A stretch of DNA of 64,000 nt, from the NCBI GenBank assembly GCA_950295325.1, contig OX485808.1, positions 29,842,527 to 29,906,526 of the forward strand, given 5' to 3'. The notes beneath the pieces are model-generated. The model did not search any database and was not told where the DNA came from. It saw only the letters and a list, made by a program, of their open reading frames with translations. Source of the DNA: Polytrichum commune. Lineage: Eukaryota > Streptophyta > Polytrichopsida > Polytrichales > Polytrichaceae. The position numbers were made by a program, and so were the translations under genes. Of the stretch, positions 33,131-42,795 are shown one piece after another (position 1 is the first letter of the stretch; each line of letters opens with the position of its first letter).

Positions 33131-35144
33131 CTTGTTTGAAGAAATTGATGATGTGGAATTGCCAGGCCTTGGAGCAGTTCCCTTCCGGAATATGCACTGT
33201 CAAGGCTTTGGAGGAATTACATTTCAATGGATGCAAATCTTTGAGGAAAATACCGGAAGGGTTGGGGGGGTTGACTTGTTTGAAGATATTGATGATGTGG
33301 AATTGCGACGCCTTGGAGGAGTTCCCTTCCGGAATATGCACTCTCAAGGCTTTGGAGGTATTAGATTTCAGTGGATGCAAATCTTTGAGGAAAATACCGG
33401 AAGGGTTGGGGGGGTTGACTTGTTTGAAGAAATTGGACATGGCGGACTGCGAGGCCTTGGAGGAGTTCCCTTCCGGAATATGCACTGTCAAGGCTTTGGA
33501 GGAATTACATTTCAATGGATGCAAATCTTTGAGGAAAATACCGGAAGGGTTGGGGGGGTTGACTTGTTTGAAGATATTGATGATGTGGAATTGCGAGGCC
33601 TTGGAGGAGTTCCCTTTTGGAATATGCACTGTCAAGGCTTTGGAGGAATTACATTTCAATGGATGCAAATCTTTGAGGAAAATACCGGAAGGGTTGGGGG
33701 GGTTGACTTGTTTGAAGAAATTGGACATGGTGGACTGCGAGGCCTTGGAGGAGTTCCCTTCCGGAATATGCACTGTCAAGGCTTTGGAGGAATTACATTT
33801 CAATGGATGCAAATCTTTGAGGAAAATACCGGAAGGGTTGGGGGGGTTGACTTGTTTGAAGATATTGATGATGTGGAATTGCGAGGCCTTGGAGGAGTTC
33901 CCTTCCGGAATATGCACTCTCAAGGCTTTGGAGGAATTACATTTCAATGGATTCAAATCTTTGAGGAAAATACCGGAAGGGTTGGGGGGTTGACATGTTT
34001 GAAGAAATTGAACATGGCGGACTGCGAGGCCTTGGAGGAGTTCCCTTCCGGAATATGCACTGTCAAGGCTTTGGAGGAATTACATTTCAATGGATGCAAA
34101 TCTTTGAGGAAAATACCGGAAGGGTTGGGGGGGTTGATTTGTTTGAAGATATTGATGATGTGGAATTGCGAGGCCTTGGAGGAGTTCCCTTCCGGAATAT
34201 GCACTCTCAAGGCTTTGGAGGAATTACATTTCAATGGATGCAAATCTTTGAGGAAAATACCGGAAGGGTTGGGGGGGTTGAGTTGTTTGAAGAAATTGAT
34301 GATGTGGAATTGCGAGGCCTTGGAGGAGTTCCCTTCCGGAATATGCACTCTCAAGGCTTTGGAGGAATTACATTTTAGTGGATGCAAATCTTTGAGGGAA
34401 ATACCTGAAGGTTTGAGGGGGTTGACATGTTTGAAGAAATTGGGCATGTCGGACTGCGAGGCCTTAGAGGAGTTCCCTTCCGGAATATGCACTCCCAAAG
34501 CTATGGAGGAAATCGCTTTCTATGGATGCAAATCATTGAGGAAAATACTAGAAGGGCTGGGGGGGTTGACATGTTTGAAGAAATTGGAGATGTCGGATTG
34601 CGAGGCCTTGGAGGAGTTCCCTTCCGGAATATGCACTCTCAAGGCTTTGGATAAATTATCATTCAATGGATGCAAATCTTTGAGGAAAATACCGGAAGGG
34701 TTGGGGGGGTTGACATGTTTGAAGAAATTGGACATGTCTGGTTGCGAGGCCTTGGAGGAGTTCCTTTCCGGAATATTCACTCTCAAGGCTTTGGAGGAAC
34801 TACGTTTCAATAGATGCAAATCTTTGAGGAAAATACCGGAAGGGTTGGGAGGGTTGACATGTTTGAAGAAATTGTACATGTGGGATTGCGAGGCCTTGGA
34901 GGAGTTCCCTTCCGGAATATGCACTCTCAAGGCTTTGGAAGAATTACATTTCAATGGATTCAAATCTTTGAGTAAATACCGGAAGGGTTGGGGGGTTGAC
35001 ATGTTTGAAGAAATTGAACATGTCGGACTGCGAGGCCTTGGAGGAGTTCCCTTCCGGAATATGCACTCTCAAGGCTTTGGAGAAAATTATCATTCAAAGG
35101 ATGGAAATCTGTTTGGAAAATACAGGAAGAGTTGGGGGGTTGAC
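33131..35144 (+). pseudogene. LRR array continuing in shifted frames
   Basis: The LRR protein sequence stays readable, but in successive frames: about 33131-33983 in one frame, 33990-34972 in another, and 34996-35130 in the third. Each step follows a one-base loss in the G run or nearby. Within each stretch all consensus Leu, Cys and Pro positions are kept, so the frame losses are recent relative to repeat expansion. As written, none of this can be translated from the upstream exon without frameshifting. Sequencing or assembly error in the G runs would be a trivial explanation. Confidence 0.8.
35137..35144. repeat. Target-site duplication GGGTTGAC, left
   Basis: Identical to 35481-35488. GGGTTGAC is part of every uninterrupted LRR unit, so those units act as empty sites. 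Confidence 0.92.
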
Positions 35145-35480
35145 CTCGGGGGGGTAGTCATTGGTTGGAGTGGCAATATATGTGCGAACAAATGATAGGG
35201 TATTTTGATTTGAATGGGAGCAAAAAATTATAATTGTGCTTAAGAGTAATATAGGGTATCAAAAATGGTACTGGACATCTTTAAAGTACTATAGGGTATG
35301 GAATAATAGGTAATTTGGAATTATAAGTAATGCAAGCCATTTTCCTATTAACCCAAAGTAGAAATTTACATAATGATAGCATGTGAAAAAAAAAATTGAA
35401 AGTAATACCCCCCTATAAAATAGTGGTTGTTCGCACCTATATCCTTAACTTTTTAACACATTGCCCCCCCCCCCCCCGAG
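35145..35480. mobile_element. 336-bp non-autonomous DNA element with G-rich ends, inside the LRR array
   Basis: The element starts CTCGGGGGGG and ends in a 14-C run followed by GAG. A perfect 8-bp duplication, GGGTTGAC, flanks it. The interior is AT-rich with no coding frame. The 8-bp duplication fits hAT, P or Merlin-type transposases; the ends do not match the hAT element at 12.5 kb, so I leave the superfamily open. A second member with the same ends is at 52429-53059. Confidence 0.88.
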
Positions 35481-36870
35481 GGGTTGACTTGTTTGAAGAC
35501 ATTGATGATGTGGGATTGCGAGGCCTTGGAGGAGTTCCCTTCCGGAATATGCACTGTCAAGGCTTTGGAGGAATTATCATTCAGAGGATGCAAATCTTCA
35601 CAGAAAATACCGGAAGGGTTGGGGGGTTGACTTGTTTGAAGAAATTGATGATGTGGGATTGCAAGGCCTTTGAGGAGTTCCCTTCCGGAATATGCACTCT
35701 CAAAGCTTTGGAGGAATTCTCTTTCTATGGATGCAAATCACTGAGGAAAATACCTGAAGGGTTGGGGGGGTCGACTTGTTTGAAGAAATTGGACATGTCG
35801 GACTGCGAGGCCTTGGAGGAGTTCCCTTCCGGAATATGCACTCTCAAATCTTTGGAGGAATTCTCTTTCTATGGATGCAAATCACTGAGGAAAATACCAG
35901 AAGGGTTGGGGGGGTTGACTTGTTTGAAGAAATTGGACATGTCGGACTGCAAGGCCTTGGATTAGTTCCCTTCCGGAATATGCACTCTCAAGGCTTTGGA
36001 GGAATTACATTTCAATGGATGCAAATCTTTGAGGAAAATACCAGAAGGGTTGGGGGGGTTGACATGTTTGAAAAAATTGGACATGTCGGATTGCGAGGCC
36101 TTGGAGGAGTTCCCTTCCAGAATATGCACTCTCAAAGCTTTGGAGGAATTCTCTTTCTATGGATGCAAATCATTGTGGAAAATACCAGAAGGGTTGGGGG
36201 GGTTGACTTGTTTGAAGAAATTGATGATGTGTGATTGCGAGGCCTTGGAGGAGTTCCCTTCCGGAATATGCACTCTCAAGGCTTTGGAGGAATTAGATTT
36301 CGATGGATGCAAATCTTTGAGGAAAATACCGGAAGGGTTTGGGGGGTTGACTTGTTTGAAGAAATTGTCCATGTCGTGTTGCCAAGCCTTGGAGGAGTTC
36401 CCTTCCGGAATATGCAGTCTCACAACTTTGGAGGAATTACATTTCAATGGATGCAAATTTTTGAGGAAAATACGGGAAGGGTTGGGGGGTTGACTTGTTT
36501 GAAGACATTGATGATGTGGGATTGCGAGGCCTTGGAGGAGTTCCTTTCCAGAATATGCACTCTCAAGGCTTTGGAGGAATTGCATTTCCATGGTTGTAAA
36601 TCTTTGAGGGAAATACCGGAAGGGTTGGCGGGGTTGATTTGTTTGAGGAAATTATACATGTGGGATTGCGAGGCCTTGGAGGAATTCCCTTCCGGAATAT
36701 GCACTCTCAAAGCTTTGGAGGAATTATCATTCAAAGGATGCAAATCTTTGAGGGAAATACCGAAAGGGTTGGGGGGGTTTTGTTGTTTGAAGCAATTGGG
36801 CATGAGGGATTGTGAGGTCTTGAAGGAGTTGCCTTCTGGAGTATGCACTGTTAAGGCTTTGGAGGTATAA
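35481..36870 (+). pseudogene. LRR array block 2: about 9.6 units, broken
   Basis: The LRR units resume exactly after the 336-bp insertion. Defects: six-G run at about 35611, an in-frame TAG at about 35963 (TTGGATTAG for TTGGAGGAG) and another six-G run at about 36484. Units here are somewhat more diverged (YGCKSL and HGCKSL variants), and the last ends at TAA (36868-36870) after ...VKALEV. This is the 3' part of the same receptor gene, now cut off by the insertion and mutations. Confidence 0.85.
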
Positions 36871-37195
36871 GTTTTCAAAGGGTGCAAATCTTTGAGATAG
36901 GTGATTGCATACATTGGTGATTGCGAGGCTTTGGAAGAGTTCCTTTGCGGAATATGTACTCTAAGGCTTTAAAGGAATCATCATTCAATGAATGCAACTC
37001 TTTGAGGAAAGTAACAGAAGTGTTGGGGGGTTTGACTGGTTTGAGTAAATTGAGATAGTGAGGCGTTGGAGGAGTTTCGTATTGAGCTATGGACTTACGG
37101 AGTTTGGAGGCGTTATCATTGTACTGTAGGATATCTTTGAGGAATGTACGGGATGGATTTGAAGGTTTTTGGTGTTTGAAGGAATTGTCCATGGC
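36871..37195 (+). pseudogene. Heavily decayed LRR units and probable 3' end
   Basis: The unit pattern is still visible at DNA level (TGCAAATCTTTGAG near 36883, GCGAGGCTTTGGA near 36925, TGTTGGGGGGTTTGAC near 37020), but with stops and indels throughout. This was probably once coding or is the old edge of the array. Similarity ends near TTGAAGGAATTGTCCATGGC. Confidence 0.75.
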
Positions 37196-38594
37196 TTGAT
37201 ATAAATTGACTTTATTTGTTCAATGATTTGTTTGTAAGATATGTTGCACAATTTGTGACTTTTCAACTTGGCATACAATTTTGACCAATGGATCTTATTG
37301 GGCATTGTGCCATTCCTGTTGTATGTTGTGTATCATGCAGTTTGTTATTTCAAGTTCAAATTGGGAGTTTTGATGTCAAAGTTAAAGTTGGTCAAAGCAA
37401 GGATTTTATTTTCCTTTAGATAGTGCCAATTGAGGATGTAGGGCAGGATGTTGGAAAACATGCCTCCATGAACTGTGAGGATGAATGGGGTTGTTCAAGA
37501 CACAACAATGGCTGAAGTGAATTTTATTTGGTTTTGCATGTGGACATTCCTATATGAGAGTTTATGTTTTGCATCCTATTAAATTTTTGATGTTGAAATC
37601 CCCGTTTAAATTAAGGTTGAACCACAATTTAAAGGTTGCTTCAATGGGGCGGAGGTCCGCCTCTTTACTGACGTGGGCTTTGGTTGACTCTGTAGAAAAT
37701 TGCTCGCCATCCATTTGCTTAACATTTTAGTTTTGAAATTTAGGATCCCTTGGACTTTCATCTGATTTGTTTTCATTTTAGTTGATTTATCATTGTCAAG
37801 AAATGCTTGTTTATTGAACCTTCTATCGTCGAGAAAATCTATATTAAATCAAGATACAAATTTCACTATATCTATTAAAGTCAACACAGTTACCTTTACA
37901 CGGATCCTCTTGGGATGGCCTTTGGACCTACAAGGAATACTCACCGACCTCAAAATTCTTAAGACAATTAAGTCTTTATCCTTAATTATCTAATTTTGCT
38001 TAGCTCCCTTAAATAACTTGTACATAAAAATTGAAAATCTGTTATTTATGTCCTCTTCACCCTAAGCTAATTTCTATCACTAAAACCTCATAATTAAAAT
38101 ACCACTCTCTTAATAACCCAAATAATGATAATATAAAGATTGTTTGTTGAAAGAATCAAATCAACCCATCAAAATTCCTTTCATTCATACCTTCAATATT
38201 GAGAATACTATGTAGAAGTAGATAAGAAATCTCTTAATTTTAAAATCAATTCAATCTTGATCTAGTGAATGAGTAAGTAATGATGTTTGTGGGTGTGTGT
38301 TTTTTGAAATATAGCTTCACATATTTCAGCTTAATCATGTCTACAATAATAAACTTTATGCCGTTGTTAATTTCTTACTTGTGAATTAGGAAGCGCGGTG
38401 CAAAGACAACCACGATCCACCATTAAAGGTGAAGAAAGGCTTTATTTTATCTTCCTCAGCCTTCCGCGAACGCTTCGCGCCCCTGCTCTCCTTCATTCAT
38501 CTTTCTTCTGATGACGTCTAATATTTTGCCGTCGTTTAGAGTTGGCGTATTTGCATTGTGCAATTAAGCTAGCTCCCCCTATGGGAAGTGATAG
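37196..38594. other. Downstream flank of the NB-LRR gene, no gene recognised
   Basis: This may contain the old 3' UTR. A small GC-rich patch at 38455-38500 includes CGCGAACGCTTCGCG, a 6-bp stem with a 3-nt loop. No coding sequence can be supported. Confidence 0.4.
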
Positions 38595-39209
38595 CGTAGC
38601 ACCATAGCTGGTTCGTGCAAATCAAAAATTGAAAAAAATCAAGAATTATGAACTCAATTAAATGAAGAAGTGAAAAATTATATTAGGGGAAAAAACTAAT
38701 CAATGAAAATTTTGGACTCTTCTAAGCTCCAACCACGTCAACGCAACATGAGAGGTTGCATGCTAATGCGTTAATGACTTGGCGCCCGGCTCACTCAAAG
38801 CGGCAAACTCTCTTTCTATATCCATCTCCCTCTCCTCCTTGCTGAAAGGGATAAAAGCAAAATCAACCTATCATTCTTTTGGTGCCAATTCCAACACTCT
38901 TCACACATATGCCAAAGTGCAAATACATACAAAAGACATAACTCATAGATTTTGCAAAGACAAACAAGAGCCACACTAAGTAAGGTTAAGGTGAATACTT
39001 AGGTTTAAGGCCAAGAAGCTGCCACATATGAATGAAAAAAACACCAACCTACTTTGAGTATTGCTGGACCTTACCCAAAAAACGAATTAATTTTTTTTTA
39101 AATCACAAGACTGACGAGGTTTCATAAATTATATTTTTAATTGACGAACCTTATTCTGAAAATAAATGAATGTTCGTTTCGAGGTGCACGAGCCAGCTAT
39201 GGTGCTACG
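38595..39209. mobile_element. Possible inverted-repeat element (25-bp ends)
   Basis: 38595-38619 and 39185-39209 are inverted copies with one mismatch (core GTAGCACCATAGCTGG). They lie 615 bp apart over non-coding sequence. No clear target duplication is seen, so the call is tentative. Confidence 0.5.
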
Positions 39210-39703
39210 GTAGGGACCATGAAAACGGGTCTCCAAAAGAACCAGAAAACGGGTCACAAGCGGAGGAAACCTCAATTCATCTTAAACAAATCCTCTGAAC
39301 ATCAACTTTTGAGCGTTCAAATTTTGAGACGCTTTGGATCTAGCCAATGTGACCGGAGATGAATGTGAGTCTCGTAGCGAATCTGATAGCTACGACATCA
39401 ATACACATCTAGAAACGACAACACAAATCAATACACTAATTATGATGTTTAGGGTGACTTACTGTTTGGAATTACGCAATGCTATATCTAGTATTTACTA
39501 TACATCTCATGTTTTATCAACAAATGTTGAATTGGTAAGTTGGACATTATAGAACATTGACAACGTTACTTGGTAGAAAATTATATCAATGGTAAAAAGA
39601 TGTAGCACCATGTAAATCCAAATGGTTAATCACACTAAATATCATATTTGGTGTTTTGAAGTTCTCACTGCAGTAACACAAGACACACTAATAAATTTAC
39701 AAC

Positions 39704-39832
39704 CAGTGTATGTGTGTGTGTGTGTGTATATATATATACATATACACATACATATATATACACATATATACACATATATATGCATATATATATATATATA
39801 TACATATATATACACATATATATACATATATA
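39704..39832. repeat. TG/TA-type microsatellite
   Basis: A TGTGTG run passes into a long alternating TATACATATACACA-type tract of about 130 bp. Open frames through it are artefacts of the repeat. Confidence 0.95.
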
Positions 39833-41120
39833 ATTATTTTCATGAGGTGTAATATAGGAAGACTAAATTTTCGTTTTAGAGAAAACGGTCTTGTTTTGAT
39901 GGCATGTTAGCAAACACGTTCGTTCGATGTGGTGAGTATATATGAGATAATTTTGGTTGAAGACCTTCATAGACCACTAGGAGAACCAATCTTGTTAGCT
40001 AATTTTGGATGTGGATAGTGTATCATGGTCAATGAGATTTAGTGCATAGGCACTGCTTTGGCGACAACAACATGTTTGCTAGTTTCTTGATGTATTGAAA
40101 AGGTTTTTTCAATCAACACATTCTTGGCAGTCCCAACTTAAGAAACCAAACCTCAAGCTTTGGTCCAACTTTGAGTCAAAAAACAAGGTCCATGAAGGGG
40201 TGTTTTGGATCCCAAGATTTGTCCTTGACTTAGTTATCAATAAGAGAAATCCGTTTGACAAATTGGACTCAAGCTAGATTTATCCTTAAAGTCCTTCGAC
40301 TCAAAGAGGCACTAAATAGTGGGTTTAATCCTTCTTTGGATAAACTTTGTATTAAGAGCTCATTGGCTCGTTCTATGTCAAAACCTATTTTGAAAGTTGG
40401 GTGAAACTTTTGGGACCTCAAATTCTAACTGCTTAAAATTTTATACATGAAGAGTGGCGTCGGGCTATTAAACACCGGCCTTTTAGCTTGTCCTACTCGA
40501 ATGGGTGGACCAAGCTAGCTTCACATAGGCTAATCCAATTTTTAGAATAGCAGGTTCCATGCAGATCTCCTATTTAGATTCTAAAAAGCTTGCCAAGTTT
40601 TTGAGGTGAACAAACTTTCAAAAAGTTTCACCCAACTTCAAGGAACATAATATCCCACAAATTTCACACAAATGCTCATAAACTCAAGGTTTGGAACTAA
40701 ACCCGTGGTTTTATATGCTTCACTTTTCTCCTCGTCATTTTCAAGTGTCCGAAAGGGAAAAGAAAAGGCTAGAGCATAGGGCAGCAAGGCAGCAGGGCAC
40801 ATAAGCTAGGCAGCTGCATGATGCAAGTTGACCATGCCCTCCAGACCAATGATCGGGGAGATCCGGTAGCTAGTTGTAAGTTAGCCGAGTGAAATTGCAA
40901 AATTACCGATTTTTTTGGGGAGATTTCGGCCGTATAACTGAGTTAAATATGAAGAGTGTAGGAAATCAACCGATCAATATGAGATAATGTAGGAAATTTA
41001 ACCCCTTAGGCTCAGAAAATGGCAGAAATGAGTTGGGTCTCCAGAGGGTATAGGCGGATATTGACTGACCTCCCGAGGGTATGGGCGGATATTGAATGAG
41101 GGAGGTTCTCAGCCGTGTAG
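39833..41120. other. Spacer with inverted repeats and CCGGTA-type repeat
   Basis: GTTGGGTGAAACTTTTGG near 40397 is inverted near 40617-40640 (AAAAGTTTCACCCAAC), which suggests a small inverted-repeat element. 40846-41000 is a diverged copy of the dispersed TGATCGGGGAGATCCGGTAG family. No gene is recognised. Confidence 0.5.
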
Positions 41121-41124
41121 GTCA

Positions 41125-41836
41125 CATGAAACTTAACGATGCTTTTGCTTCATTATTGCGTTTCATTGTTGACGGCTAGCGTTTAGAATGTATTATGACT
41201 TTGTCTATGGAAGATCTTTGTGGTGATCTTGATAATGTACTAATGGAAGTCATAGCTTTATGAAGGAACTCTACAAAGTTTAGATGGTTGTTTTCACATC
41301 CACAAAGATACCTTTTAGGGCGTTTTCCTCTTGAAGGTGAAGATGATATTGTTGATTTTGACTCTAACAGTTGATGAATTTCATTTTTGTATATCGTATG
41401 GTATGTTAGGTTACTCTTTTATCATGTTGTGGCCTCAAATCTAATATGAGGTTTTAAGACCGAAGTATGATAGAAGTTTATCCATGGCCATCAACCGGTT
41501 GATGGCTTATTTTAGGTCCAACTCTTGCTACGGATAAATTGTTGATCATTCTTGTTGCATGTTGATATCATTACATATTATTGTTGTATGCTGATATGTT
41601 CTTTGTACATTGTTGTTGAATGGTGTATGTTGTTTGTAGATATAATTGGAAAGCCAACTTACTTATCAATGCCCGAGTTTTTGGCATGTTGTCATTACAA
41701 TGAAGAGGAAATTAACCGGCACTTGAAAGAAAATATAGGATATTGGCCGATCCAAATTAATGACAACAAGTTTGCAACCAATCAAATCCTAAAAAAACCG
41801 GTAGAAATTATGATGGGGCGGATTTTAGCTGGTTGA
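41125..41836 (+). pseudogene. Unidentified gene remnant
   Basis: Two gene-like pieces. At 41125-41374 one frame reads with only scattered stops (contains MEDLCGDLDNVLMEV and a PLEGEDDIVDFDS stretch). At 41642-41836, after an intron-like TGTTGTTTGTAG|AT junction, another reads IIGKPTYLSMPEFLACCHYN and on to a stop. I do not recognise the family. The composition and acidic patches look like real former coding sequence rather than chance, but the link between the two parts is inference. Confidence 0.35.
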
Positions 41837-41839
41837 GCT

Positions 41840-42795
41840 CAAAAATCTCCCGAACCCTGGTGCACGGCTAGAATGGGTTATGGTATTTCTACCTTACCCT
41901 AAAAATCCTAGCACTTACTAATGTTATGATCCAAAGTACACAGCCTCCCTAATAATCCAAAAATAAAAAATCCATCTAAGAAAGCATTGGAGACTGTTGC
42001 ACATTACTACCTTCAAGATCCCAAGTTTGCTAATGATGGGAGCTGACAGGAAGAGTTGCACAGAATGGCATCAAAGCACACATTCCTTGGGAGAGTCCCA
42101 ACAGTGAAGGATTCATCCTTGGTCATTTACAAATTTATTTTAAAGAAATGACGCCTTGCACTGTGACAAGCTAAACTGCCTAATCAAAGGAACTTGAACT
42201 AAGAAACGTCATAAGTCAGAAGGATTGTTTTGGCATCGGCCACAATACACATTGCCAGTACCATGGGCCACTCTACACTGTGACCAAGGGCTCTGACCAT
42301 GAAATTGTGAGGCCCTTTAGAACTCATCCAAAGGCCATACCATGGAAATTGAATATCGTGGCTCACCGGCCTTCAGGTGTAGTGTGCATACATGATCGGA
42401 TCTCAACCAAATGCTATTTCATCACCATCCTATTCATGTGGTCCATTCTACAAAATAATATTACAATAAAGCAAGGATTGTGAGATTTTGAAGATTCATG
42501 GTCTCTTAGTTTTGTTTTAGGCCCACCTTTTTGAGGTGGACTTTGACGCAAAATCTAGTAGACCATGAAATAATATCCCATGTGTGTCACGTAGGACTCC
42601 CTATATGTTTTGCATCCATTCAAACTTCCTTAGGCCCTCAAGCCCGAAGTGAAAATTAAAGTGGGGGTGTCTTCGTAATTTCAACCAATGAGAGATTTTA
42701 GATTTCAATGGTCATGGGCAATCAAGCTTCAGTGTTGAAGTGTCCCTAACTTGTAAATATTTCCAAAGACAAAATAAATAAATAAATGCACATAC
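41840..42795. other. Spacer, no supported gene
   Basis: Short open frames such as 42280-42483 match no known family. No repeats with clear ends were seen. Confidence 0.4.

Larger units (their letters stand above)
32690..35144 (+). repeat. LRR array block 1: about 17 tandem 144-bp units
   Basis: The 144-bp unit contains GGAGGAGTTCCCTTCCGGAA, TGCACTSTCAAGGCTTTGGA, ATGCAAATCTTTGAGGAAAA and a TTG-GGGGGG-TTGACTTG junction. Units are nearly identical, which points to recent expansion or gene conversion. Frame breaks: six-G runs at about 33121, 33984, 34990 and 35134, and a one-base loss at about 34973 (GAGTAAATACC for GAGGAAAATACC). Confidence 0.95.

Noticed and set aside
33081-33956. 291-residue antisense gene in the LRR array
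   Set aside because: It is the periodic antisense reading of the 144-bp unit and repeats the same 48 residues. There is no independent sign of a gene.
33132-34000. A separate repeat protein with GGVPFRNMHSQGFGG units
   Set aside because: This is the LRR array read in a shifted frame; the LRR consensus is kept only in the LRR frame.
39622-39910. Small Tyr/Ile-rich proteins
   Set aside because: They are translations of the TA/TG microsatellite.
42280-42483. Small gene on the plus strand near the ferroportin-like pseudogene
   Set aside because: 67 residues with no family match and no splice context.
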